A stretch of DNA of 64,000 nt from Sphagnum compactum (GCA_965153455.1 OZ234501.1:14260001-14324000); one strand, 5' to 3'; shown: positions 25,769-39,612, counted from the stretch's first letter. The notes: generated by a model from the sequence alone, not told the origin. Numbers and translations are program-made.

Positions 25769-26384
25769 AAAATAGTTAGTGACTTAGAAGGAGATTAAAA
25801 CACTAGTACTATGGACTTAAAGCTCTCAGAGCAGGCAATGGGAGGCAAATGACTTGACTTGATATTCAACTCATTTCAAACATGTATTCCATTGTTATGG
25901 ATCTCATTTTAGTTTGTACATGTCCAATTTTGGCGTGATTGTGTTTTCAATCTTCTGTGAAGGAATAAGAACAAGATTGTTATGCGTAACCTGAAGTGAA
26001 AATATGTCTCAAACTTGCTTAAGTGAGTGGCAATACCATAGCATGGACCCATTGCTTTTTTCTGGGAAAACCTTCACAAATCTTTGACCCACAACTCGGA
26101 TTTAATCTATTCAAAGTGTTTTTAATGAAAAATATTGGCGGAAATTTCCCAGATTTTGAAGGTGAAAATATTTTTAATCACCAGACTTTTAAAATAGGTT
26201 GCAGCTGCAGCCAAAAATATTGAAAGATACTGAAACTTTTTTAATAGAGCACCATGTTGTACACTGTCAGCTGAAAGACAATCTAAAACACTGTGCACTA
26301 TTAGTGATGATTTTTTATTTTATTATTTCTTATGTTTTCGTATGGTTTTTAATAATTCATCATTATTTATGTCAATGTCAAATT

Positions 26385-26660
26385 TAATTTAAATCAATAT
26401 ACATTCCATGGACATGAAAAGACATATGTTAATTTGTTTTTTCATATCCATGTTGGTGGATAGGGAAAAAGAGTGAAATAGTTATAAAATGGGGGTATTT
26501 TATTAAGAAAGGTGAGAGACAGTTATTAAGAAAGTTCATAGGAAAAGGAAACAGTTATTTAAAAAGAAATGAAATAGTTAGGCTTGAAAATGAGGTAGTT
26601 ATTTTTTAAATTGTCTTTGGAATGGTCCATGGATGATGGTACAAAGGATTTCAAAAAAAT
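26385..26660 (-). repeat. Dispersed repeat R2, copy 2 (inverted)
   Basis: The minus strand reads like 8925-9275: ATCCATGGACCATTCC, AATAACTACCTCA, ACTATTTCA, CCACCAACATGG, AAATTAACATATG, CTTTTCATGTCC. Confidence 0.6.
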
Positions 26661-26699
26661 CCCCTCCATACCAGTTCCAATTACTCATCACTGGAACTT

Positions 26700-26790
26700 T
26701 TTTACTTTCATATCTACTTTAATATAGCCAAATTTTGATATACTTTTGGATGTTCACCACTTCAATGCCATCACAAAATTGAAAAAAAAA
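26700..26790 (-). repeat. Dispersed repeat R1, short inverted copy
   Basis: The minus strand has TTTTGTGATGGCATTGAAG, then ACATCCAAAAGTATAT and AAATTTGGCTATAT, the family order without the long tail. Confidence 0.5.
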
Positions 26791-27916
26791 AAAAAACACT
26801 GCATGGACCTTGTGTATTTTACACTTTTATTTAAGATATGTGCTGACTCTATCATTGCACATTTAAGAACATGTTTTCAAATATTCTCACAATGCAAAAT
26901 ATTTCTAGCTGAAATTTGGCATATGGCATATCTATCCTTTGATTGCCCTGAAACCCAATTTTCTGAATTTGCAAATATGGTTCTTCTGTGCAAATCTCTG
27001 ACCTAAAACAAGGCAATCGATATGATTCAAGTCCACAATTTTCCACCTAACCCCACACTTCAGTGCACAAGGAAAAAAACAAACTATTGTTGCACTCTGT
27101 CATGCACACCAAGTCCTTACCATCACATGACTTATATCCAAGATCACTCTCGTACTAGCTTGCCAGTTTTGGCATTTTACTATCCAATATTTAATTTATT
27201 GTTTCCTAAGATCTGGCACAACAATTTTTAAATGTATTTTGATCTTAAAAGTGTACATGTTACATTGTTAACTAGTAGGCAATATATCTTAATAATTTTT
27301 CGAATTTCAGAATTTATTTTCTCATAATTTATTAATGCCAAGCCTTCTAACTCGGAATGGTATTTTATTTACGCTAACCCTAGTGTTGTCCAAGACTTTA
27401 CTAGAAAACAAATTTCCCCATCTCAATCTAAGCCACCTGAGGTCCAAAGGATGCTCTCAGTTTGAGTGCAACATGATGGATTCCCGTTCTATGATATAAT
27501 TCTTCATCAATGTAGAAGGCCATGTCTACATTGCAGGCTGAACTAAACATCATGTTAGCATTGTAGGTCCCAATTTTTTAGGTTTTGTGTACTTGAACAT
27601 GTTGGCCCTGGAAAGTTAGAAGTGTTGTGTGCCAATTTGTCAATTTTGAAATGTTAATATACTTGATTAATTTTAAAAGATTCATTCATAGGACTGATAA
27701 CTCATTTCAAGTTTGTAGAGGATGTTTGAAGAGTATGTACCTTGGAAATAATGCCAACATTGCAAATAGAGAATGACATTTTGGAATTTTTTTTTCTCTC
27801 AATGAAACTTTGATATTTCATCAACAAAAATATATGATTGTTTGTCCTTTTCATACATGATAGTTGTGGTGTAAATTAAGATACCAAAAATGAGTCATTT
27901 ACAAAACTCACATAAC
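26791..27916. other. Gene-free stretch
   Basis: AT-rich; no gene or defined element recognised. Confidence 0.5.
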
Positions 27917-28184
27917 CAGTCTTGAGCCCTCACTGGGAAAATAAAAAAATAAAAGAACTGAGAACCACTGGTTCTTTACCAGTTCTTTCACAAGAACCAC
28001 CATTTGTTGAAATTTTTCCAAAACCCAAAACCCTCTAGGTTCTTTGGATTATAAGCTTATTAAAGAAGGTTCTGAGATTTTGCAAATTTTCATAAAACTG
28101 GTACCAGAGGTTCTTTTTATTTCTAAAAGTTAAACAACCCGGGATGAAAGGTTCTTAACAAAATCCAAGAACTGCCCAACACTG
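27917..28184 (+). mobile_element. hAT-type MITE family A, near-complete copy
   Basis: Right end CAACACTG at 28177-28184 with typical AAGAACTGCC just before it; the interior is full of GGTTCTTT and AAGAACC words. The left end is probably CAGTCTTG at 27917. No convincing target duplication, so the left border is uncertain. Confidence 0.6.
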
Positions 28185-28708
28185 GTCGCAACCACGGCTG
28201 TTGTCTTCAAGTGCCCACCACCTTGGCACATGCATTCAGACCCCACTCAAGTGACATGGGTCTGGATCTGATCTTGCTATTAAGTTTGTTTGAATAAGTT
28301 CAATTAGCCTTTCTTTGCTTCCACATAACGCCACATCTTCAAACATGATGAAACTTCATGAAATCACATTTAGGTTTGAATGGCATGTTCTACACTCTTC
28401 AAGAATTCTCCAACTCCAAAGTAGAAGGAGATTGGATGGAGTACAATATGTTTGGAGTCTGGACATCAGACATTTAGTTTCTGGAGAGCCAAGTTTAATG
28501 TGGACCCTTTACCCTTTGCTGAAATGTGCAATGCAGAAAATAAACACACAGCAAACTTGTTAGTTGCTCTTGGAATTTGAGAACACAGGCAGACTGAAAT
28601 TATGCCTGAAGATGTGAGCTTTGAATCGGCAGGCACCCAAGCCTTCTCAAATTGTCCATTGCTTCACAATTGAGCTATCCACAACCAGGTGGGAAGAGAT
28701 GAAAATAG

Positions 28709-29045
28709 CAGTGTTGTATGGTTCTTTGAATTTTAAGAACCTCGGTTCTGTTTCTTTAAGTATTCCAACTTCAGATAACTGCTGGTTCAGGTTCCTCGAG
28801 AATTTTCCAGAGTCAAATAACTGGTGGTTTTGGTCATTTTAAAAAACCTTAAACCGTCAATGGGTTTCATGAAAGAACCGGTGGCTCTCTGGTTGGCTCT
28901 TTGACTTTTCACATTGTTTGAGAACCATATGTACATAACAATTCCAGTTCTTTGATTTTTTTGAGAACTGGTGGGTAAGGGAGTATATAGCTGGGTTGAT
29001 GACCAGTGGGTATTTGTCCCCCATTCTAAGAACCACCCAACACTG
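28709..29045 (+). mobile_element. hAT-type MITE family A, complete copy with target duplication
   Basis: Length 337 bp. Ends are CAGTGTTG (28709-28716) and CAACACTG (29038-29045), perfect 8-bp inverted repeats with subterminal GGTTCTTTG and AAGAACC words. The flanks are GAAAATAG (28701-28708) and GAAAATAC (29046-29053), an 8-bp duplication matching at seven positions, as produced by hAT transposases. The interior repeats AAGAACC/GGTTCTT in both orientations. It has no coding capacity and would have depended on a transposase encoded elsewhere. Confidence 0.85.
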
Positions 29046-29053
29046 GAAAATAC

Positions 29054-32000
29054 TCCCACATTCTGGATCCGGACAACAAATATGTTGCAGCTTGTCTTCC
29101 AACTCCCAAATGATTCAGATCTCTACTTCTCTGCTTTAGGTTTTAGATCTCTACCCTACACAAATCCTAAACCCTACTACCGTTGCACCTACCTTTACTG
29201 CCCAGAGGAACTTGATGGACTCCTCTGTGTGTGTGTGCATGGGCTCCTTGCAGGTTCTGATCTTATCTGGTAGCCATCATGGGTTTGTATTGGTGATTAG
29301 TTGTGAAAGTGGGATTGTGCTTTGTACTTGAATGCGGGGGGTTTTGTGTTTAATCATTCCTTCAGTCTCAATTAGATTTCAATTGAGTTTCCCAGGGTGT
29401 TGAAGAGAAGTGGTGAGCAGAATGTCTGTCTGGTGTGGAGGAATAGTGCAACCTTTTCTTTGTGTTTAACAGGGTTGTAGTAGAAACAAATGCAAGCTGA
29501 GCCGACTGACTGTTTTGCCCACATTGTGATATTGAAGCACAGGATGCTAAATACCCCCAACAAGCTCTGTCCAGGCATCAATGTGGCACACTGCACAGAG
29601 CCAAGCAAGCACCTAACCACATTGCAGCTTCTAATTTATTCTGGGTTCTCAAGACTACAACAACATAAACGGTTTGAGGGCAGATAATGTCACATTTCAG
29701 GTTTCTAAATTGAAGAAAATTTTCATCGAGCTGATCTTACCCATTAATCGTCTATCCTTTTCATTGTCTATAATTCAGCAAAATTGTCACTTTTCCTTTT
29801 CACTATCCCTAATTTTGCATAATCATCAATTGTCCTATTCAAAACTTAGAATAATAGTTCAAAATTTTGTTGGCATAAGTGAATAGGCTCGCCTCTATGA
29901 CTCTGCCAAGTGCACATACAGGCTCACCCTATGGGGCGACGGGTAGGTTGATCTGGCACAATTGTCAAGGGCTGACCCATTCCCTAACAGATAACAAGTA
30001 AGAGGGATTGACATGTAGAGCAATCTTAAAACTTGGAAGCAATTTCATTTTGTCCAACCAGCTAAATACCACTATACAGCATATAGTAACCAACTTCATC
30101 AAACTTTATTTGCAGAAAACTTGTGTAATGTTTGATGGGCATTGCCAATTCTCCATGCACGTCCATGTAAGTTTTGCATGTAATATAGCTCAATTGCAGT
30201 GATCTCGATCCAAGCACTCGGATTGACAAACCTGGAATTGATAGACTATCAGAGGTTTGCAGCAGATATATATTCAAATGATAATTGCAGTGAAATGGAA
30301 ACCACTAAGTTTGCATTTGGTGATGACTGGTAATTGTTTAGGAGGGTGGGTACTTATGGGTTTTGGGTCCTGTTTGCAGTGCTTCCATTGGCTTGATTAT
30401 CTTCACCTTGTAGATGCTTCACTTGGCCTCTAATGGCTCCCTTACTCTCTCACCCAAATGCTTCAACATGGGTGCTTCAACATCATGGGAGGCAGTAGAA
30501 AAGGTACTCTCTACTTGGCGTGATCACTTCCTTCTTTTTCAAATGGCCTGCAAAAAAATATAAGGTGCAATTAATTCATAAGGAAATAGAATTCTTACAA
30601 TTGATTATGGGAATATATCTAGAATACATTTAAATTTTAAATAACATTTTCTGGTTATATTTTATTATTTTGCAACATACAAAATATGCCCCTTTATTTC
30701 AAGTGTTTCATAAGATATACAAAGAGTGTCTTTGCCTCCCAAGAGTTTTTATGATGCCTCTTTGGTGGCTTAAGCAAGTGGACATGCAAGTAGTATGATA
30801 AGAGTTTAATTGTATAGTAACACATGGATTGAAAAACTATGGAGTCAAAATGTCTCTTCTTGTCTTGATGTTCAAGAGTCCATGAAGATAATGTTCATTT
30901 AGTAGTTTTGTAATAGAGCATATGATGAGTTCTCAAAAGCTTGAGCTTTTTGTGAAAGTTGGAATTGATTATGAAGATTTAGCTAAATAAAGAAGCTTCC
31001 ATATTCTCCAAGCTCTTTTTAATTAAATTTGATAGGCCTTGTGGTTCAACCCTGCAAGTGTGTTGTTTGGTCTCCTTCGGGGTTTGACATGCCCCCGAAC
31101 TCCTTAAAAGATCCAAATGTGAGTCCCAAAATGAAACAACAGAAGGAAAAAAAAAAAAAAAAAAAAAGGTAAAAGTTAGGGCATGCTTTTTAGCCCACAA
31201 CACTTTTGGGGTAGGAAAGCATGTTAAAGCTCCGAAATGGGACTAGGGCAAACTCACAAGCAAAAATTCAAAATGAAATCAACTTGCACAACCAAGGAGA
31301 GAAGATGGTTAGTGCACGTTAAAGGTAAGTAATGCAACGGACTTAGTAAAGATAATTTCAAGCACAAGCTTTACATGGGCTACAACCTTTGGGAGGAGGC
31401 ATCACTCCCTCCCTATGGTATACTCTATGATTCTCCATAAGGGTTACATCCAAATGACATTTTTTCCCAAGACTCTCAAATGGGAGTCTCAAAACTACAA
31501 CTTTCACTATCCTGAAACTTTAGATGTTCGTATATTTTAATCAAAAGAAAGGCCAAGAGTCAAATTCGAAAGTTGGCCCTTCTTTTTATCAAAAGAAAGG
31601 TTGGGAATGCACTTGAAAGTCATTGGGCTCAATCTCTTGCACTTTCCCTCACTTGTGAGAATGTGTTTCACTCCCGAACACATTCTCTTGGCTTCATGTG
31701 CCCTTACATTCCACACTTAATTGGTTCCAATGTTAAGGTTGTTTTTAAGGTTTTCACTTCCATCAAGTTTCTATATTCCTACTGGGGGCATTAAGGTTTT
31801 TGGTGTTCCTTTGGGGTCCCTTTCCTTCACATTTTTTTTTTTTCCAAAAACCCTTGGATGATGATGTTCAGCACATAAATGCCCTTCCCATTCCAAGTCG
31901 ACCTTAGGTGGGCTCATGACCTTCTACTTCCAATTGTTCAAAATTTCCACCCTCCATTTGAACAATTATCAAAAGTGTTCACATTATTTTATGCCTAAAT

Positions 32001-35000
32001 TGATTTTCCTTTGTCTACTCAAGGCTTTTTTATTTATTAATATTTGAAGAAATTAATTGTGCTTCATTATTCATATTGTGTTCATTTCAAAAATTATTTT
32101 TGAAAAACCTTTGAATACAACTTGACTTTTTATTTCAAAACTTTAGGTTCAAAATCTGCCCATACATATATGATTCAAACTCTAATACGTGCTTAACCTT
32201 TTTCTAAATGCAAACAAATCCTTCTGTTAGATATTGGTTTTCAACTCTAATCTATCCAAACAACATTCTTCAGTTAGATATTGGTTTTGAACTTTAATTT
32301 ATCCAAACAACATTCTTATGCCTAGCATTGACCTTCATTTAATGTTATTTTTAACTAAGTGCCATATTACCTATCTATTCAATGGTCTCTTTTATTAATT
32401 GGAACAATATTATTTTCTAAAACCAAATCATCAAACAAGACCATCAAAATAGTATGTAATGCATTTTTGTGTTGTATTCAAACGTTTTTGTAGACTTTTT
32501 CTTAAATGGGACAAGTAATCATTTATTAGTTCTACTTTTGGTGCAATCAATTGCAATTTTAATGCGAGTCAATGATTAATAAAGTGTTTGAAATATAAAT
32601 TGGGGGTCAAAAAACCAATCACTCTTTGGAACAAGGCTTGAAAGCATAATATTTTCTAAAAGTTAATCATAAAATAAGACCACCAAAATAGTTAATCCAT
32701 TCACAAAACATCAAAAAGGCTAAATAGTCTATGCAATATAGACTATATTTATATAGTCATATAGTCTATATGGAATAGACAAGTTATTATTTCGTATTCT
32801 TCCTTAGATTGGATGATACCCTAAGCCCTAGGATAATTATCCTTTCATTTCTTACTTCCTTTTTCAACTTTATCATGTAATTGAATGAATTGTTTGGGAA
32901 TGGTGGTACTAGAAAGGAATGAGTTGAACAACATGTGACATCAAATGGTGTTCAATTTTTGGTTTTAGTTTTGAAAATTTTGATGTTTTCTAATTAGAAG
33001 CCTATTTGTTTTGGTTTTTGTGTGCAAATTTCAATGATGTCAAAAAGATTATGATTAGATTGTTCTAAATGGTGGTGGGATTGACAATTCAATGCACTTT
33101 AATGTTTTGTGTGTTGTTTAATGAAGAGATTTTGAAGAGTCTAAAAGCTTTTAGAGGAAGTGGAATGGTACTTAGGAGGATTGGCATATCAAAAAGAAAG
33201 AAAGCAATTGATAGTTAATAATTTTTCTTGGAAAAATGTTTTTTTTGGTGTTGGAAGTTAGTCACAATATAGTCAATTTGGTGATGTGAAAGTTAATAGG
33301 ACTTAGTTGTTTTGTTTGAGAAGTGTTGCTAGGAAAACAATCATTTGAGTTTTTGGGAAGGCATGAGCGATGGTTTACGTGGTATGATAATTAATCTAGA
33401 GTTTCAAATTAAAGAGAATTTTTGAGGTGTTTTAATAGAATTAGCTTCACATAAGGATGAATAGTGTGCAAATTACCAATGGGGACTTATTATGGAAAGG
33501 AGACTGCAAAATTTGTGTGAATTAAGCATTCTAACAATTTTCATATCTTGGGGATTTCACATTTTTGTGGTTATATACTAATGTAATGTTTTATTGATTA
33601 ATATACAGTCAAGGGGAAATTTTGTTTTGATTTTCATTGTTAAGGTTTGTGGCTATTCTTGGATTTAGGTCTCTTGGTGTTATTTCGTTTCTTTGCATAC
33701 TTGAATCTAGGATGTTTGCAAATCATTAAGGAAGTGCATCGATGGGAAATTTCCAATTGGTGTTAATATGTCAAAATTAATAGTATAAATATGACATAGT
33801 AGGTGTTTGATCATCTTTGTGAAGTGGAAGTGGATTCGGTAGAGGGTTCAATATTGATGATGGTAACTTGTAGCTTGCTCCCTCTTGGTTACAAAACTTT
33901 CAAAGGTATTTCATATTTGAAAGTCCCCCCACATTTTTGCATTTCTTTTTTCATTCTAATGAGCACATAACACATAACATGTTAAGTATAAAGTGAGGCC
34001 AAACACACATAAGGACAATGATTGAAAAACTTTTATAAAAACTTTGCATCATTATCCATTTTAGTAACTAATAACACTCCCCATGAACATAATCCAACTT
34101 AATTATTTTTGATAAATTCTTGAATCATCAAAAAAATTAAGTGATTTGAATATTAGAACCATAAAATAACAAATTAAAATTGAACTAATAACCCTCTTCA
34201 ATTATTTACTATGTTAATCGACACAATGAAAATTTTGATTTTTTCCATGAAGACATCATTCACTAATGCTAACTTTAGCAAAAGATTACATGAATATAAT
34301 CAAGAGTTGACTTTATAATCAAGGTTATAAAAATTTTTGTTTAGATTATCCAAAGTTCCATTAACCATTTTCCACATAGGCACCAACTCTTTGATGTTTA
34401 AACTCCCTCATAAAAAAAAGAAAATCCAACTTTGGTTGCACCCACTACTAATTGATTCACATGAAATATCCACCCCCCCCCCCCCCCCCCACCCCCCAAC
34501 CCATGACAAACTAGGTTCTACCTTTTCGATATCTTGAATCATAAGAGCCTAAAATGGGCTTAATCTCAACACAAGATCAATTTACCTCTTTCTAGATGTC
34601 TTTTCATACTATCGTTGTCAATGCCACTAGGGTTTTTATTTTCAACATTCAAAAATAGTTATCTTGGCTAGGAAGAAACATTCACCATAGCCAAAATGGC
34701 TAATTAAGTGAAATATTTGTAGGAGGGGTAAGCAACTTGGCTCTTTACTTTCAAAACATCTAATTATTAAAAAAAATTGGTCTATAAAATGTTTGGCTAC
34801 CTCAAAATGTGCAATTTAATGTGATTATACATGTGTTTGACCCACCTAAAAAAATGCAAATTTTAAATGTTTTAAAGATCCTACTAGCAATGAACAAGTT
34901 TTTTAAGGTGGGATTTTGGCAAACTATGTTTTGTGGGAGAATTGAACCCTTATATTTTCCATTGCAACACAAGCCTTCTCCTACAAAATGCAATTATGCA

Positions 35001-36504
35001 CATGCCACATACATATAGGACAAAACAAGTAACAAAACAAACAAATTATGCCTATTATTTATTTGTTAAAAATTATCTTGTGGGGGAATTGAACAAGCCT
35101 AAACTGCCCACTATAACACAAGCTGCTTGCAAAATAACACAACACAAACATGCATATTATATACAATAACAAAATTTGTTATTTACTAACTTCCAAACAC
35201 CAATAAAACAACAAATTTTGATGGAGAGATCAATCGTATTAAGATCATGGCCCAGGGGGGACAATAGTAAAAAAAAGTAAAAAATACGTGAGTAAAAATA
35301 TAGGGTGCAATATATTGGTTGTTGGGTAAAAATTATAACTTAAAATTAGTTTTAAAATAGGGTACACTTTATTCAAATGTTCAATTTAATTTTAATATAT
35401 GGAATCTAATAATCTGAAATAATGGATTATAATTAATATAAGGTGGCTTTAATATGTATATATTAAATAATAATAGGGTGATAAAAAAATATGTTAGACA
35501 ATTATTTAATACCTTACCCCTAAAAATGGTCATTTGACACATGTAAATCCCAAACTTTACATTAATTGTCCCCATTGAAGATCATTTAAATTGAAGGCCA
35601 AAACAAAAAAATTAGACCTCAACTTACCCAAACAAAAATAATGTGTCAAAAGCATATTGGGTCACATATCCTTCCAAGTATATGCCACCTAGACTTTAAC
35701 AATTTAAAAATAGGTTGGGGTATTCTATTTAATAAGTAATCCTAGGTTGTAAATGTGACAATTGAACCCTTCACCTTCACTTTGAAAGTTCAATTTTTTA
35801 AACCATTGTATCACAATTTTTTATCTGTAACATAATTAGTCATCACAAGTTATAAACATTAACAAATCCAAACATGGTTGGGGTACCCCATTTGAAACAT
35901 AAGGACTCACTCCTAGGACCCCCAAATTCATTTTTTTCTTCATAAAACCTATGACTTGTTTTAGATTTCCCTTTTAATTCTCATGTCAAATGAAATTAAT
36001 TTGCTCCAAATTTTATATAGGCATCTAAAGTATCTATTTTTTTCACTTATGAAAATAAAAATAGTAAAATGTATTCAATGTGAGCCATATTCTATCAATG
36101 GCCCAATTTTTTTTTTAATTTCATTTTTTGAAACTTTGTACATTGTTATAATGCATTTGGTTCTTGCGACATCTGAACATTTTATATACATCAATAATTA
36201 AGGTGTTTGTGGTAAGAATTTTAAAGCAAAATAATTTGTTTAAACATTCCTCATGAATCCTTGAACTTTTTTTTTTCTTGTGAAACAAAGTCTTGAAAAG
36301 TTTTCTACCACTTGTTGGGAATCCTTAAACTTGTTCACATTTGAAATGCTATGCATAAGATAATATTTTAATAATGTACGTATCTATGAAGATTTTTTTT
36401 TAAAAAATATGAATGTGCCATTAAGTTTCAATGATATGTTCAAATGAAGGTTCCACTAGATATTTAATGAAACAATCCTTTTTGGTACCCCAACTATGCT
36501 TTGA
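29054..36504. other. Long gene-free stretch
   Basis: AT-rich sequence with poly-A/T tracts, a palindromic cluster of TATAGACTATAT words at about 32705-32790 and a poly-C run at 34473-34490. No reading frame resembles a known protein. It may contain old LTR elements too decayed to recognise by eye. Confidence 0.5.
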
Positions 36505-36995
36505 CTTTAACATATTTTAACTTAGGCCAACATAGGCCAACCACCAAATTTAACTTAAGCTAGTTAAACCTCCTTAAACTATTGTAAATTAACCTAATAT
36601 AACCTAAAGCTTTTTAAGTTAATTAAAAAATAAATTTAAGTTAAAATTAAATATTAAACTTAGGTTAAATTTTAACTCAACCTAAAGGTTAAACCTAAAA
36701 TCTAAACTTAAAAATTAAACATAAAGGTTAAACCTATAAGCTAAATTTAGAAGCTAAACCTAAAATATTAACCTAAAGTAAACTTAATGGTTAAACTTAG
36801 AGGCTAAACTTAAGTTAAACCTACCTAAACATAATTAAACCTAGCTAACCTAGACTAAATTTAGAAATTACACCTAGGTTAAATGTAAAAATTAAACTTA
36901 TGTTAAACATAAATTAAAATTAAGCTAAATGTCAAAGGTAAACCTGAGTTAACTTTATATTAAACCTAGAGTCAAAACCTAAAAGCTAAATTTAA
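36505..36995. repeat. Degenerate AACCTAA/TTAAACTTA-rich tract
   Basis: Nearly 500 bases dominated by variants of TTAAACCTAA, AAGCTAAA and AGGTTAAA, without fixed period. It looks like an expanded and decayed short tandem repeat. The words are one or two bases from the plant telomere unit CCCTAAA, but no exact units are seen. Confidence 0.75.
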
Positions 36996-38559
36996 ATGCA
37001 TTACTACAAACTGTGGGTGTAATTCACTAGTCCCCGTTCACTAGAATAGTGAATTCACTACTTCTCCACTAGGTATCATTCACTATAACCAATGAATTCA
37101 TTCATAATCTAGTGAAATCACATGGCGTATAAAGACACCTTTTGTTGTAATGAGGCTAGTCCTAATCCTCTTGGGGTAGCATTATTGGGTTTTAATCACA
37201 TTAATGTGTTTCCTAAAAAACTCTTCACAAACTACAACCATTTAATATTGAAGGAAAACCACCCCTAAAACTTCCATAACACCATGTGAGGAAAATGGGA
37301 TTGTAATTTTGAAATCAATAATTCAAAAACCTTTTTCACTTGATTTTTCATAGTTTTCACAACTTGAAAGTGCATCTTTCTAGTCAAAAAATTCACAAGG
37401 TCCTTGTTAACTAATTTAGATGGCTGAAAATAAAATAAAATGGACAATTTTTATACCTTACAATCTACTTGAAAAGAGAACAAAAAGTACTAACAAAACT
37501 TATGATAAGATATATTATTATACATTGAATGTTTTTAGTTGGATGCATTAAGATAAGATAGATTTTCATTATTATGCATTAAATTTCAAATTTTACTTTT
37601 AATATAACTAGGTTGAAATTGGGTTTTAAAAAATCAAACATCATTTGAAATCTATTTTTTGTAGTGTGGATTCATGTAAAATCCTTGTTAAGTATGTTTT
37701 AACAAATAAAAGTTGGAATGATTTTTTGATGGGCATGTCAAAAATACAATGATCTATTTATCTTAATTTAATATAAATAAATTTCACCAAGTAATTTTTT
37801 TTGCCAACCACAAAATTACCAACTAATATTCGGGGATACGTTTTGATTATTTTAAAAGTTTATTTGATCTTAATTTTTTGGAAGTAGATTGTTATAACTG
37901 GAATAGACATGCCCAAAACTTCTTTTATTACACTTCCATCCACATTGATGTTACTTTATTATTTTCATATGAATAATATAAAGTAATGTGGATATCCATA
38001 AATTTTTACTATGTTTTAACATGTTTTCACTGAAATGTGTTATCCATTATAATCAAAGGTTAAAAGCATCTCCATTGGTGCTCAACATGTAGACATGAGA
38101 ATTATTGGATGAAGTAAAACAATCAAATCTAGTGAATCCATTAAAAAACTAATTTGACATTGAAAAAATGCACAACTTCCAAAGCCCTAAAAAAGCCCAT
38201 AAACAATGTAATAGACATTGTCATATTTATTGACTATTTCTATTTATGATTGGTTAGATAAGTTGATTGGTTCGATGAATTGTTCTTAATAGTTTCCCAC
38301 CTATTTGTAGTCTTAATTTTAGTTAATGAATAGGGTAAGGAAAAAATGAGTAATTAAAACTTGGATGTGAGAAATATTTTTTCAAGGTCACATACTAAAC
38401 ACCATTGGAGATGTGATAAATGTTCCATGCATGCATTCACATCTAGTATCCACCACATGATGAAAAGGTCATTGGAGGAATCCACCAAAGACTTGAAAGC
38501 AATGTTAGTGTGCACAAAATGAGAAAATAGACGTGTTTAAAAAGTTCAATTGCTACCAC
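36996..38559. other. Gene-free stretch
   Basis: Starts with several TTCACTAG/TAGTGAA words (37025-37125). No gene recognised. Confidence 0.45.
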
Positions 38560-39100
38560 ATAATCAACAACAAATACATCTTGAGCTTGGGTCAACTTCA
38601 TCAAGTTGTTCCCTTTTCAAATAATGGTACCAAAACTACCAACCCAATATGAGCTCAAAATTCACCTTGGCAAAATTGTTGCTAGTACAATCCAAAGCCA
38701 TCTTGACTGTTAAAGTGTGGTGTGGTATTTACTCATCACCTTCTTTGTAGGTTCCAATATAGAAATCCACTTTGTTTTGATATTTTCCATAGTTTCTTAC
38801 CATAAATTTTTATGATTTTAACAAGCTTGTTAAGTTCCAAATCCTCTTGGGGCTATTACTAAAGTGAGCATATAAGGTTTGGATCAAGTTTACCAACCTA
38901 CAAACCATGTTCAATTTAAACAAAGTTTGCACAACAAAATTAGTTTGATGGGCCATGCAATGATGCTCTACATGTGATAAGCATAATCAAGTTGAATTTG
39001 CTGTGGAATTTTAATCTCGACAGCTTGAAAAACATGCACACCATCAACTCCAAAACAAACAAGCTTAAAGAGTAATGATTCACCTATCAAACCACAAAAA
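38560..39100 (-). pseudogene. Relic of a hAT-like (DUF4371/zinc-finger-862-type) transposase-derived gene
   Basis: The minus strand from about 39090 gives LVCFGVDGVHVFQ, then after a frame change HCMAHQTNFVVQTL, RLVNLIQTLYAHFSNSPKR, a KVDFYIG block and LTVKMALDCTSN followed by NFELILGW. This order (CxGxDGxxVFQG, HCxAHRTNLxVQTL, YxYFxHSPKR, KTRWISM, KMALD) is that of the plant hAT-derived proteins with a DUF4371-type domain, as I know the family. Several stops and at least one frameshift make it non-functional. It may be the remains of an autonomous partner of hAT MITEs, but that is only a guess. Confidence 0.7.
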
Positions 39101-39189
39101 ATCAATAATGTTCAAAAGCGATGAATCTTTTGTCAAATTTTTAGAATTAGCCACTTCAATCACCCTTTCAAAGGAGATGTTAACCATTT

Positions 39190-39612
39190 TTTAACCATTT
39201 AAAATGTTAAATCATAACCTTTATCAATGTTAATTACTTTATATTATTTATTATATTATTACATGTATTAAATATAGGCTTGTTTTTTTTATAAGTTTAA
39301 TTAATATTTATGTAAATGTTAAACTAATTAGAAAATAAGTTGGTATTTGAATGAGCTGTTGGTGAATAGGTAATATTTGAATTAGTTCTTATTTAATCTT
39401 AAATAACTATTTAAGTTACTAATAAAAACCACCTAGCCTATATAAGGAAGTAAATTTGAATTATTGTCATTCCTTTTCATTGTTAATATATGTATAATGA
39501 AGATGCCTTGACACTTTTGCATTTGAATCTAAACGTGAGTTTTGTTTGAACATCCCTAAGAATAAAGAGGTTTTTGCATGTCTTGCTTGAGTGTGTATTT
39601 TGTTTTACATTA
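39190..39612 (+). repeat. Possible solo LTR-like sequence
   Basis: A TATATAAGG TATA-like box near 39437 is followed by a likely transcribed stretch, an AATAAAG polyadenylation-like signal near 39561, and an end in ACATTAACA. This arrangement resembles plant LTRs. I found no matching second copy and no target duplication. Confidence 0.25.

Noticed and set aside
36505-36995. Degenerate AACCTA tract as a true telomeric array
   Set aside because: Exact CCCTAAA units are absent and the spacing is irregular.
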